This document shows positions 48,147 to 64,000 of a stretch of DNA of 64,000 nt, one piece after another. The stretch lies in NCBI RefSeq assembly GCF_003255815.1, contig NC_037674.1, positions 57,747 to 121,746 of the forward strand, written 5' to 3'. The position numbers and the translations under genes were made by a program. Under the pieces are notes generated by a model. It worked only from the letters and a program-made list of their open reading frames with translations, was not told the origin of the DNA and did not search any database. How positions within the stretch are numbered: the stretch's first letter is position 1; each line of letters begins with the position of its first letter. Source of the DNA: Theropithecus gelada. Taxonomy: Eukaryota; Chordata; Mammalia; Primates; Cercopithecidae.

Positions 48147-49099
48147 TGAATTTGGGTTCTGGCTTGTCATCTACAATGTAAAAACATTTGGAATCTAATT
48201 TTGAGACTCTACCCTAGGCACAGAAAAGCAGTAATCTGCTGATTTGAAAATGTGTGGACTGGGAACCAGAATGTCATCCAAACCCCCGTTTTGCAGGAAT
48301 GTGAGAAAGTGGTGTCTGAATATTGAGTCAGCGGGCAGATTGTCTCAATCCGCTGGTCAGGACTCATTTGCTGCTTTTTGCCTTACGCAGAGCACAGGCG
48401 GGCGTAGCCAAACCTTCATCATCTAGAGGCCGGACTAGAATATCCGAGGCCCATCCTCACGGTTCTCCGTGAGCACCAGGGGTCGCGGGTGAAGGGGAGC
48501 GAGGTTGCCGGGGCCGAGCAGCGGTTTAGGGCAGTTTCCCAAGCGCGCCTGTGAGCGGCTCACTCCACTCAGCGTTTCCGCGTTAGGTCTGTTACTTCGC
48601 CGGCCTTTCAAGATTGTTTTCTGGCACGAGCTCAAATCGGGTTTCCTTCCCGTTCCCGCAGGTCGGCGCTCGGATTTGCCCGGCTCTCGTGGGCGACGGT
48701 CGCGCGGGGGCCGGTGGGGGGTCCCCAGCTGGGTCTGCGCGCCGACCTGCCGCTCCTGGAACCGCCGACGGGCGCAGGTGAGCGCCTCCTGCCAGGCGGG
48801 GCGACGCCACGGGGCGTCCCCCTGAGCCCCTTCCCGGCGGAGCCCCGGGACGGCGTGCGGACCCGTTCCTCCGCGCTCCGAGCCGGACGGACCCGCGGGA
48901 GGACCCCACGCCCGCTCCGCCCCGACCCCGTCGTCCCGCGCAGGCTGAGGTGGCGCCGGCCGGCAGGTGGCCAGGGGCGCTCCGCCTGGGAGGACACCTT
49001 CGGCGGCCGGCGTGGGGGAAGCGGCCGGCCGGGGACGCCCCGCCGGGAGGAGGGAGCGGCCGGGGCCGCGGCCGGGAGGGAGGAGCGCCGGGAGGAAGA

Positions 49100-49243
49100 G
49101 GCCGAGCCGGGAGAGCCCCCGCCCCGGGAGGAAGGGGAGGAGGCCGAGTGTTTCCTGGCGCATTCCCGGCCAGCCCGAGTGACTCACTCGGCCAAGGAAA
49201 CTCCCAGGGCCCGCCCAGGACCCCCAAGCCGCCGCGGACCCAG
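49100..49243 (+). other. CYFIP1: Candidate CYFIP1 non-coding exon 1 with donor
   Basis: The sequence ends with GGACCCAG|gtgaga, a near-consensus donor at 49243/49244. A second good donor, GCGCAG|gtgagc, lies at 48777/48778 and could end an alternative first exon. The start is not determinable from sequence, so 49100 is nominal. No CYFIP1 start codon context is present in the window, in keeping with a 5'UTR exon. Confidence 0.35.
49150..49201. promoter_or_regulatory. Nested palindrome around a perfect AP-1 site
   Basis: The core CCGAGTGACTCACTCGG (49175-49191) is a palindrome apart from its central base and contains TGACTCA (49180-49186). Outer arms GTTTCCTGGC (49150-49159) and GCCAAGGAAAC (49191-49201) are also complementary with one bulge, and each carries an ETS/NFAT-like TTTCC core. 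It sits in the CpG island just upstream of a donor. Confidence 0.75.
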
Positions 49244-50499
49244 GTGAGAAACCCCGCTCCCCCGCGCCCGCCCGGCGGCCTCCGTGGGGTTCGAGTCCCC
49301 CTTGGAACCTGGGCCGGCCAGGGCGGCGGCGGGGCTGGGACGGAGCCCCCCACCCCGGCGGCGCGGCCTCCCCGGCGGCGCGGCCTCCGGGATCGCCCTG
49401 GTCCCCGCGTCCCCCAGGTCGCGACCCCGGGCTCCCGCGCGCCCCGGGCTCCAGGTCCCCGCACTCCCTGCACCGGCCTCCCGGGCCCCGCGCCCCCGGC
49501 CTTTCGGCCTCGGCCCCGAGCTCCCCGCCCCCGCGTTCCCCGCCTCGCGCCCCGCGATCCCGGATTCCGCGCCCCGGCACGTGGCACAGCTCCAGTGGGG
49601 AAGGAATACCTTCGTGTTTCACGTTTTTGTTGGAAAGTAAGGAGCAAGGAGATTGCTAATGTTGCGCTAAGGTCGCGCAGCAAGCTCTGAACCCGTTTTT
49701 GTTTCGTGCCCCTGTGAGCACCGGAGGGAGCCCGGCGGAGCCATTCCGCGCATTCTTGGAGAGAGGAGTTTTGGGCTTTGTTAAGGAGGCGCGATTGTTA
49801 CGGGGGCCGCACCGTTTCGCACAAGCGTCTGAATTGTGTATTTTAAGGGTGAAATGCGTGAGCTTAATTTGCAGCACATTGTGGGTGTGACCAGAAGGGT
49901 GGAAGAATAATTGGGAAACGGGGTTGATGGAGCGTATTTTAAGCTGAGAGGGGCGTCTGGACGGTGTCAGCTCCGCTGTGAAGTCCAATCAGGGAGCGGC
50001 TGCTGATGAGCCCAGCGCCGCGTGGTCGCCGCTGGGGACTGAGGCTCGTGAGCGTTTGTTTTCCGGCGGCGCAGGGCACCGTGGCCGCGCAGGGAACGGT
50101 GGTGGTTCTTGGAGTCGCCCGGCGGACTCCGGGATGAGGCGTGGTCGGAGCCGCGGTGATGCCCGGTGCAGGGCGCGCGTTGCTGTGCTTGACAGCTTGG
50201 GGGCTGCGGCAGAGTCCCGGCCAGGCCGGGACCCGCGGGGGCCCCACGCGTGCTGCCCTGTCCCCGCGGGTGGCCAGCGGCTTTCCAAGTGATGTCTAGA
50301 TCTGCAGGCGCGGAGCCTGGAAGAACGCGTCGCGTTGTGAGTGGGCGCGGACCGTAGCAGGTGTGCACTTGCAGGGCCAGTAGGAAGAGAGCGCCGGTGC
50401 CCTCACTGCGACCGAGGCGCCCTGGAGTCGTGGCGGAGGACGTTTCCTGCGTTAAGACAGGTGTCTGTGCCGCGCTCCAAGAAAATGTACCCCCTAAGT

Positions 50500-50780
50500 C
50501 TGTGTGTGTGTTTAAATTTGTTTTAAAATTTACATGTGGTAAGATTCACTTTTTGGTGTGCAGTTCAGTGAGCTTTAACAGATGCGTGGACTGTCGTGAC
50601 TGCCACGGCTCTCAGGATACTCAGGAAGGCAGCCTCTCTCCTCCCCGCTCTGGCAGCCACCTGTCTGTTCCTCAGTCCTCCTGCTTTGGCCGTTCCAGGA
50701 TGTCACGTGTGGGCTTGCAGTCTGGCTTGTTTCACTTAGCATAAGGCGTTGGACATTCAGCTATGCTCTGGTTTGTCCCT
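50500..50780 (-). mobile_element. Old L1 3' fragment, antisense
   Basis: Resembles antisense L1 3' sequence (aaatttacatgtggtaag, cttgtttcacttagcataa). Marks the end of the CpG island. Confidence 0.5.
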
Positions 50781-51138
50781 GAAGAGTAAAGATACAAGCA
50801 TCTGAAAAATGTGGCTCTCGGATACAGCCTGAGAGAGAGACTAAAATGATAAAGTACTGAGAAAAATTACAAAACTATAGTTCATTAAAAACATTAAGCA
50901 GTAGGGAACCGTGTATGCTAGAAGTGAAATTCCCTCGGTATTTCCAAGTAGTATACAGTCTTTTCTCTGCGTAAGCAATTTTTTAGATAACGTAGCGAGA
51001 TCATATTGCATATATTATCGCACATTTTTCCCTTAATGATGTTAGGTTACTTAAAGATCTTAGCAATCTTCACATGTTGATATATACAGTGTATACACAC
51101 AGATTTCCTTCAATCTTTTAAATAACTCTATAGTATTC

Positions 51139-51460
<322 letters not shown>

Positions 51461-51648
51461 TAGTGTGGATGTTTCATAATTTTATCAGCCTCCTGTTAAT
51501 TGACATTATAGTTATTTACTGTTTTTCACCACTACAGTCAGTGCTTGTGTCTGTATCTTTGTACACATACTCAAGTGTATAATGCTAAAGGTGACTTTGG
51601 GTTTAAATAATAGCTAAATTCTTTTCTTTTCTTTTCTTCCCCCCCACC

Positions 51649-51954
<306 letters not shown>

Positions 51955-52276
51955 TAGTGTTGAAGTTTCAACTAACACATCCAAGCTATTCTCATTCTTT
52001 TTCCTATTAAAGTTTAGCCAGCCCTTAGAGGCCATAGATAAAGCATGGATTAATTACATGACATAATTTAAAAACCTTATTTTAGCCAGTGCAATAATAT
52101 CAGACAAAGAAGTAAAAGGCATACAGATTGGAAAGGGAAAATTGTCCCTATTTGCCGACAACATGATTATCTACATAGAAAATCCAAGGAATCTATGAAA
52201 AAGCTACTAGAACTAATTAATGAGGTTACAAGACACGAAGTCAACACACAGAAGGCGACCTTATTTTTCTTTTCTT

Positions 52277-52578
52277 TCTCTTTTTTTTTTTTTTAGACAG
52301 AGTTTAACTCTTGTTGCCGGGCTAGAGTGCAATGGTGCGATCTTGGCTCACCGCAACCTCTGCCTCCCGGGTTCAAGTGATGCTCCTGCCTCAGCCTTCC
52401 AACTTCCAAGCAGCAGGATCACAGGCATGTGCCACCACGCCTGGCTAATTTTGTTTTTTTAGTAGAGAGGGGGTTTCTCCATGTTGGTCAGGCTGGTCAG
52501 GAACTCCCAACCTCAGGTGATCCGCCCACCTCAGCCTCCCAAAGTGCTGGCATCACAAGCGTGAGCCACCGGGCCTGC
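52277..52578 (-). mobile_element. Alu in L1
   Basis: Flanked by ggcgaccttattt and ggcgactttattt. Confidence 0.9.
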
Positions 52579-52669
52579 CCTGGCGACTTTATTTCTACAT
52601 ACAGCAGTGCCCCTTATCCGTGGGGAGATACATGCAAAGTCAACACTATACAAGCTGACCTTATTTCTG

Positions 52670-53008
52670 TTTACAACAGTCCCTATTATCCATGGAGGAT
52701 ACATTCCAGCAGATGCCCAAAACCTCCGATAAGACAGAACCTTTTGTGTACTGTGTTTTTTTCCCTATACATCTATGCCTGTGATAAAGCTTAATTTATA
52801 AACTAGGCACAGAAAGAGATTAACAACAATAACTGTTCATAATATAGAATATATACTGAAAAAAGTTATATAAATGTGTTCTCTCTTTCAAAATATCTCT
52901 TTGTATGCACTCACCTATTTTTGGAGGGCAGTTGACTACAGGCAGCTGTAACTGGGGAAACAGAAATTGCAGATAATGAAACTACAGATAAGTGGGGACT
53001 ACTGTACT
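52670..53008. mobile_element. Tigger7-like non-autonomous DNA transposon
   Basis: The left end, acagtccctattatccat, and the right end, ataagtggggactactgt, form inverted ends of the Tc1/pogo Tigger type. Internal ataaactaggcacag and gattaacaacaataact match Tigger-type sequence. No transposase ORF. Confidence 0.65.
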
Positions 53009-53035
53009 AGCAATGTACAATTAGAAAGTTAAATT

Positions 53036-53329
53036 TGGCCCGGTGCAGTGGCTCACGCCTGTAATCCCAGCACTTTGGGAGGCCAAGGTAGGTGGATCAC
53101 GAGGTCAGGAGTTCGAGACCAGCCTGGCCAACATAGTGAAACCCTGTCTCTGCTAAAAATACAAAAATTAGCTGGGTATGGTGGCGGGCGCCTGTAATCC
53201 CAGCTACTCAGGAGGCGGAAGCAGGAGAATCGCCTGAACCCAGGAGGCGGAGGTTGTGGTGAGCCAAGATAGCGCCACTGCACTCCAGCCTGGGCAACAG
53301 AGCGAGACTCTGTCTCAAAAAAAAAAAAG
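53036..53329 (+). mobile_element. Alu
   Basis: Exact agaaagttaaattt duplication on both sides. Confidence 0.93.
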
Positions 53330-53655
53330 AAAGTTAAATTTAAAAACACACCGTTTCGCTTGCTTCAAAAGAATCAAATACTTAGGTATACATCGAATAA
53401 GACTTATAGGATCCGTATGCTGAAGATGAGAGAAATCAAAGATCATTTAAGTAAGTGGGGGGACATACCATGGTCAGTGGTTGGAACACTCAACATGGTA
53501 AAGACATCAGTTCTCTTCATATTAACCTATACATTTAACCCAATTCCAATTTTAAAATATTAGCATGCTTTAAAAACAAAAATTTTAAACAAAAATTTTG
53601 TTTATTGAGGTATAATGTACCTAATTTGTAAAATTCACCTACTTTTAAGTATATG

Positions 53656-54870
<1,215 letters not shown>

Positions 54871-54873
54871 TAA

Positions 54874-55365
<492 letters not shown>

Positions 55366-55368
55366 CTT

Positions 55369-56932
<1,564 letters not shown>

Positions 56933-56936
56933 ACAT

Positions 56937-58330
<1,394 letters not shown>

Positions 58331-59060
58331 CTATTATTTCTGTTGTTGCCGGTGTTTTTGGTGTCATATCCAAGAAATCATTGCCAAATCTGATGTCATG
58401 AAGCATTTCTCCTGTTTTCTTCTAAGAGTTTTATAGTTTTAGATCCGATGTTTAAGCTGTTGATCTGTTTTGAGTTAACTTTTCTATGTATTACCTAAGG
58501 TAATGGTCCAACATAATTCTTGTATGTGTGGATATTCAGTTTTCCTAACACAATTTGTTGAGAAGACTATTGTTTTTCCATTGAATGATCTTAACATAAT
58601 TGTTAAAAATCATTTGACCACGTATGTGAAGGTTTATTTCTGGGTTCTTCATTCTGTTTAATTGGCCAGTATGCCTTTCTTTATGCCAGTGCCACATTGT
58701 TTCAATTACTGTAGCTTTATAGTAAGTTTTGAAATAAAAAGGAGTGAAGTCTCCAAATTTGATTCATCTTTTTCAAGATTGTTTTGGCTATTTTGGGTTT
58801 TTGGAAATTCCTATGAATTTTTAAATGGGTTATTTTTTGCAAAAAAAAAAAAAAAAATCTGCTGTTGGAATTTTCAAAGGGATTGCATTGAGTCTTTAGA
58901 AGGCTTTGGATTGTATTGTCATCTTAACAATGTTATGTCTCCCAATCCTGGGAAGACGTTTTCACATTTAAAATGTGTTTCTAACGGATAGCATTTGGTT
59001 GGTTTATGTTTTCTGTTTACTCTGTAAATCTGTGCCTTTTGATTTGAGTGTCTTGTTCAT
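58331..59060 (-). mobile_element. Second antisense L1 ORF2 fragment
   Basis: Covers much of the same ORF2 region as 56937-57718 (ctgttttgagttaactttt, tactgtagctttatagtaa), so it is a separate L1 copy. Confidence 0.7.
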
Positions 59061-60467
<1,407 letters not shown>

Positions 60468-60539
60468 TAAAATGTCTATAGAAGAATAAAAGTTCACAAA
60501 TAGCTAAGCCAATTTTGAAAAAGAGCAGTGGTTCACACC

Positions 60540-61045
<506 letters not shown>

Positions 61046-61264
61046 TGTTTCATTAAAACATGGGCTTGTCATTATCACCCTTTGATCCCCTGGGCCAAGT
61101 CCTGGTTGATGGGGCACCCCTGAGCCACGGGCGCCTGCTGCTCTCTGGGGACGCCGGGGTAGAGGGAAGGGGCTGGGGCCTGGTGTGTCAGCTACTAGGG
61201 AAGCCTAATTCCTCATCGCTGTTAGATAAAAATACAGGAGCTCTAGTATTTGCTTCTCTCATTC

Positions 61265-61514
61265 CGAGGAATCACAGTCATGCATCACTTGCCAACAGGG
61301 ATACGTTCTGAGAAATGCATGGTTAGGCACTTTTGTCATTGTGTGGGCATCACAAAGTGCACTTACACCCCCAGATGGTACCGACTGCTCCTCATCCAGG
61401 CTGCACGGCAGAACCTGTCGCTCCCAGGCCACACGCCTGTGCAGTGTGTTACTGCAGCGAACACTGTGGGCAAGAGTATTTGTATATCCAGGTTTACGTA
61501 AACATAAAAATGGT
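61265..61514. mobile_element. DNA-transposon-like fragment
   Basis: cagtcatgcatcacttgcc, gggatacgttctgagaaatg and gtgtgttactgcagcgaac match a common human DNA-transposon type; I cannot name the family confidently. Confidence 0.5.
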
Positions 61515-61750
61515 ACAGTGACACCATCTCAGCTCACCACAACCTCTGCCTTCCAGGTTCAAGTGAATCTCCTGCCTCAGCCTCCCAAGTAGCTGAGATT
61601 ACAGGCGCCCACCATCACACCTGGCTAATTTTTGTATTTTTAGTAGAGACGAGGCTTTGCCATGTTGGCCAGGCTTGTCTTGAACTCCTGACCTCCTGCC
61701 TTGGATGCCCAGAGTGTTGGGATTACAGGCATGAGCCACCACGCCTGGCC
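61515..61750 (-). mobile_element. Alu, truncated at its 3' end
   Basis: Reverse-complement Alu lacking the poly-A side. Confidence 0.85.
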
Positions 61751-61755
61751 AGTAA

Positions 61756-62054
<299 letters not shown>

Positions 62055-62155
62055 AATTTAGGGTATTTTTAAGTAATTTTAAGTTTAGAGTATTTTTAAG
62101 TAAAATCTAGCACTTTTTGTGTTGTCTGTATCTTGGTATGTTTATTAATATATGT

Positions 62156-62182
62156 GTACACACACACACACACACACACACA
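62156..62182. repeat. (CA)n microsatellite
   Basis: About 13 CA units at the 5' edge of an L1 3' fragment. Confidence 0.9.
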
Positions 62183-62365
62183 GTGGAATACTATTCAGCC
62201 TTTAAAAAGAAGGAAATCCTGTCATTTGTGACAAGGATAAACCTGGAAGACATTACGCTTAGTAAAAAAAGCCAGGCCCAGAAAGACAGATACTGCATGA
62301 CCTGATTTCTATGTGGAATCTAGAAAATTGGAGCTTATAGAGGCAGAGAGGAGAACGGGGGTTGC
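62183..62365 (+). mobile_element. L1 ORF2 C-terminal fragment
   Basis: gtggaatactattcagcct, gaaagacagatactgcatg and the reading EYYSAFKKKEILSF are typical of the L1 ORF2 end. Confidence 0.75.
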
Positions 62366-62424
62366 TGCCAGTAACCCATCTGGGCAGGCAGACGGGGCTG
62401 GGGTTGGAGTCCGTCTCCTCCCAT

Positions 62425-62510
62425 TTCTCGGCTCTGTGAATTTGGACAAATCACTTTCTCTGGCCCTCAATTTTGCCGTCTCTAAAGAAGGGGTTAAATG
62501 AGCTCAGACA
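62425..62510 (+). mobile_element. MIR fragment
   Basis: ttggacaaatcactttctct, attttgccgtctctaaag and gggttaaatgagctcag match the MIR core. Confidence 0.6.
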
Positions 62511-62799
62511 CCCCAAGGCTTCACGAAGTGCAAGCGGCTGAGATGTGCTGGTGTTAAAGGTGGTTGAGGACAGGGTGGGGTCCCTTTTTCCTAGAGGGAA
62601 TGTGGAGCCCTGTGTCTGAGGTGCCCTTGGCATCTTTGCTGGCTGCACTTGGTTCCCGACTCCCCGGGGAGCTGCCAGGCAGGGGAAACTGCCCTCCTGG
62701 CCTGGGGCACCGTGGCAGAGGTCAGCCAAAGGCTGAGACCTGCCTTCTTGCTGGGGCTGGAGGCTGCCTCCTGCCTTCCAGGCTGCAGAGTTTGCTGGC

Positions 62800-62978
62800 G
62801 GGGCTGCCGGGTGTGTGTGTGCGCGTGTGTGTGATGAGGAGGCGTGGACTCACTCTGCATGGGGGTGGAGTTGGGCGGGGCTGCCGGGTGTGTGTGTGGG
62901 TGTGTGTGTGTGTGCGCGTGTGTGTGATGAGGAGGCGTGGACTCACTCTGCATGGGGGTGGGGTTGGGCGGGGCTGCC

Positions 62979-63019
<41 letters not shown>

Positions 63020-63070
63020 TGAGGAGGCGTGGACTCACTCTGCATGGGGGTGGGGTTGGGCGGGGCTGCC

Positions 63071-63115
<45 letters not shown>

Positions 63116-63166
63116 TGAGGAGGCGTGGACTCACTCTGCATGGGGGTGGGGTTGGGCGGGGCTGCC

Positions 63167-63202
<36 letters not shown>

Positions 63203-63263
63203 TGTGTGTGATGAGGAGGCGTGGACTCACTCTGCACGGGGGGTGGGGTTGGGCGGGGCTGCC

Positions 63264-63302
<39 letters not shown>

Positions 63303-63340
63303 TGAGGAGGTGTGGACTCACTCTGCATGGGGGTGGGGTA
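62800..63340 (+). repeat. Compound VNTR: (TG)n tract plus G-quadruplex unit, 6 units
   Basis: Six units begin near 62800, 62877, 62970, 63062, 63158 and 63255 (77-97 bp, varying with TG length). Each has gctgcc(a)gg, a (TG)n tract, sometimes gcgcg or gagagaga, then gatgaggaggcgtggactc, actctgcatg and a G-rich block. G blocks lie at 62861-62880 (one A interruption), 62954-62973, 63046-63065, 63142-63161 and 63238-63258; the sixth (63329-63339) is truncated. Confidence 0.95.
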
Positions 63341-64000
63341 ATGTTCACATATTTTAAGCTCGTCACCTGGCTGGGAAAGTAGCTGTTCTTGCTCCAGAAA
63401 GGAAAAACAAAAAAAAAAAGTCTGTGAGATGATAGATATGCAGAATGGCTCGACTTAACCATTCCACAAGGTGTGCGTGTATGTAAACCTCTCATTGTAT
63501 GCAGTGAATATATACAGTTTTTATTTGTTAATAATACCTTAATTTATATAAAAACATGCCAGTCCATAGTTTCTGTCTCATAATAAATTAGTTTGGCCCA
63601 TCCACAAAAAACGAAACCGAGCTCTGTTGCAATGATCTGAAGCATTCTGATTATAACACTGATGTTTACTCCCTGGCTGACTGGGCCTGGAAGGTCCTTT
63701 CTACAAGCCGTCCTTATGAAGGTGTGGTGCTCAGGCGCCTCTCACAACTGGGAGTTAAAAGCTTTCTGCCCAGGAGTGTGTGACTCTGGGCAAAACCTTC
63801 CTCTGGGCAGACGCGAGCACGTTGCAGCCGTGCTCAGTCTGGTGAGATGGGTTCAGCTTGCGATATGTGCCAGCGTCCAGCCTGCCTGGGGCCACAGGAG
63901 TGAGGGGTGACCAAAACACGCTTCTGCTTGAAGAGTTGGGGCAAGTCTGTTCCAGACGTTTCACACTGCTTTGCCTTATGTTCACAAAAAGTTTTCACAG
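63341..64000. other. Intron-like sequence to window end
   Basis: No coding exon, RNA gene or repeat recognised. Confidence 0.4.

Larger units (their letters stand above)
48430..50450 (+). promoter_or_regulatory. CYFIP1: CpG island, probable CYFIP1 promoter
   Basis: About 2 kb of very CpG- and GC-rich, repeat-free sequence (densest 48650-49600) with many GC boxes and no obvious TATA box, as in housekeeping promoters. In human the next plus-strand gene after TUBGCP5 is CYFIP1, whose start lies a similar distance downstream, and no other gene is visible, so I infer the CYFIP1 promoter. CYFIP1 protein is a WAVE regulatory complex subunit and binds eIF4E and FMRP. A 17-bp tandem duplication sits at 49353-49386. 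Confidence 0.7.
52083..53571 (+). mobile_element. L1 ORF2 fragment with inserted elements
   Basis: Sense L1 ORF2 (tattatctacatagaaaatc, agctactagaactaattaa, aatacttaggtatacat, ggaacactcaacatgg). Interrupted by a minus Alu at 52277-52578, a Tigger-like element at about 52670-53008, and a plus Alu at 53036-53329. A local ~70-bp duplication surrounds the Tigger entry point. Confidence 0.75.

Noticed and set aside
48435..49622. A 395-residue minus-strand open frame, and similar frames on both strands, over the CpG island
   Set aside because: Very high GC content removes stop codons in all frames. The residues are low-complexity Pro/Arg/Gly/Ala, several overlapping frames are equally open, and none resembles a known protein.
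62564..63495. Open frames of up to 257 residues across the TG-rich VNTR
   Set aside because: The translations are Val-Cys or His-Thr repeats from (TG)n; no codon structure.

Overview
This window is primate nuclear DNA, most likely from an Old World monkey (macaque, baboon or a relative). It is dense in full-length Alu dimers, has split genes with GT-AG introns, and carries young AluY copies with features I associate with cercopithecine AluY subfamilies (for example near 960-1020, 32210-32340, 46435-46560 and 47220-47270). It matches the human 15q11.2 BP1-BP2 interval in gene content and order.

Region 1 (1 to about 25.6 kb) is the 3' half of TUBGCP5, plus strand. Fourteen coding exons from 308 to 24996 join without a frameshift (2154 nt, 717 residues plus stop). 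They encode the C-terminal part of gamma-tubulin complex component 5, including the end of the GRIP1 region and the whole gamma-tubulin-binding GRIP2 region. The upstream exons lie outside the window. The introns hold Alu, L1, MIR and L2 copies, a degenerate ~78-bp tandem array (9891-10560), an 85-bp tandem duplication (20101-20269), and inverted Alus around the exon at 14012-14210. The 3'UTR contains an Alu, and an AATAAA lies at 25605-25610.

Region 2 (about 25.6-48.4 kb) is an intergenic spacer with no gene I can support. It is packed with nested Alus, old L1 fragments and LTR remnants. It also holds a 13-unit, 32-bp minisatellite (36531-36946), a duplicated LTR block (38797-39288 and 41289-42093), a chimeric Alu carrying about 200 bp of foreign sequence (33344-34156), and a pair of related ~125-bp segments (28718-28840 and 34474-34599).

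Region 3 (about 48.4-50.5 kb) is a strong CpG island. By position and orientation it is most likely the promoter and non-coding first exon of CYFIP1, the plus-strand neighbour downstream of TUBGCP5 in primates. It contains two good splice donors and a nested palindrome centred on a perfect AP-1 site.

Region 4 (50.5-64 kb) would then be the start of CYFIP1 intron 1. I recognised no CYFIP1 coding exon here. It contains L1 fragments, Alus, two Tigger-like DNA transposons and, at 62800-63340, a VNTR whose units pair a (TG)n tract with a G-quadruplex motif.

TUBGCP5 acts in microtubule nucleation (gamma-tubulin ring complex). CYFIP1, if confirmed, acts in WAVE-complex actin regulation and FMRP-linked translational control. 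Repeat ends are given to within a few bases; family names are from recognition, not from a repeat search.
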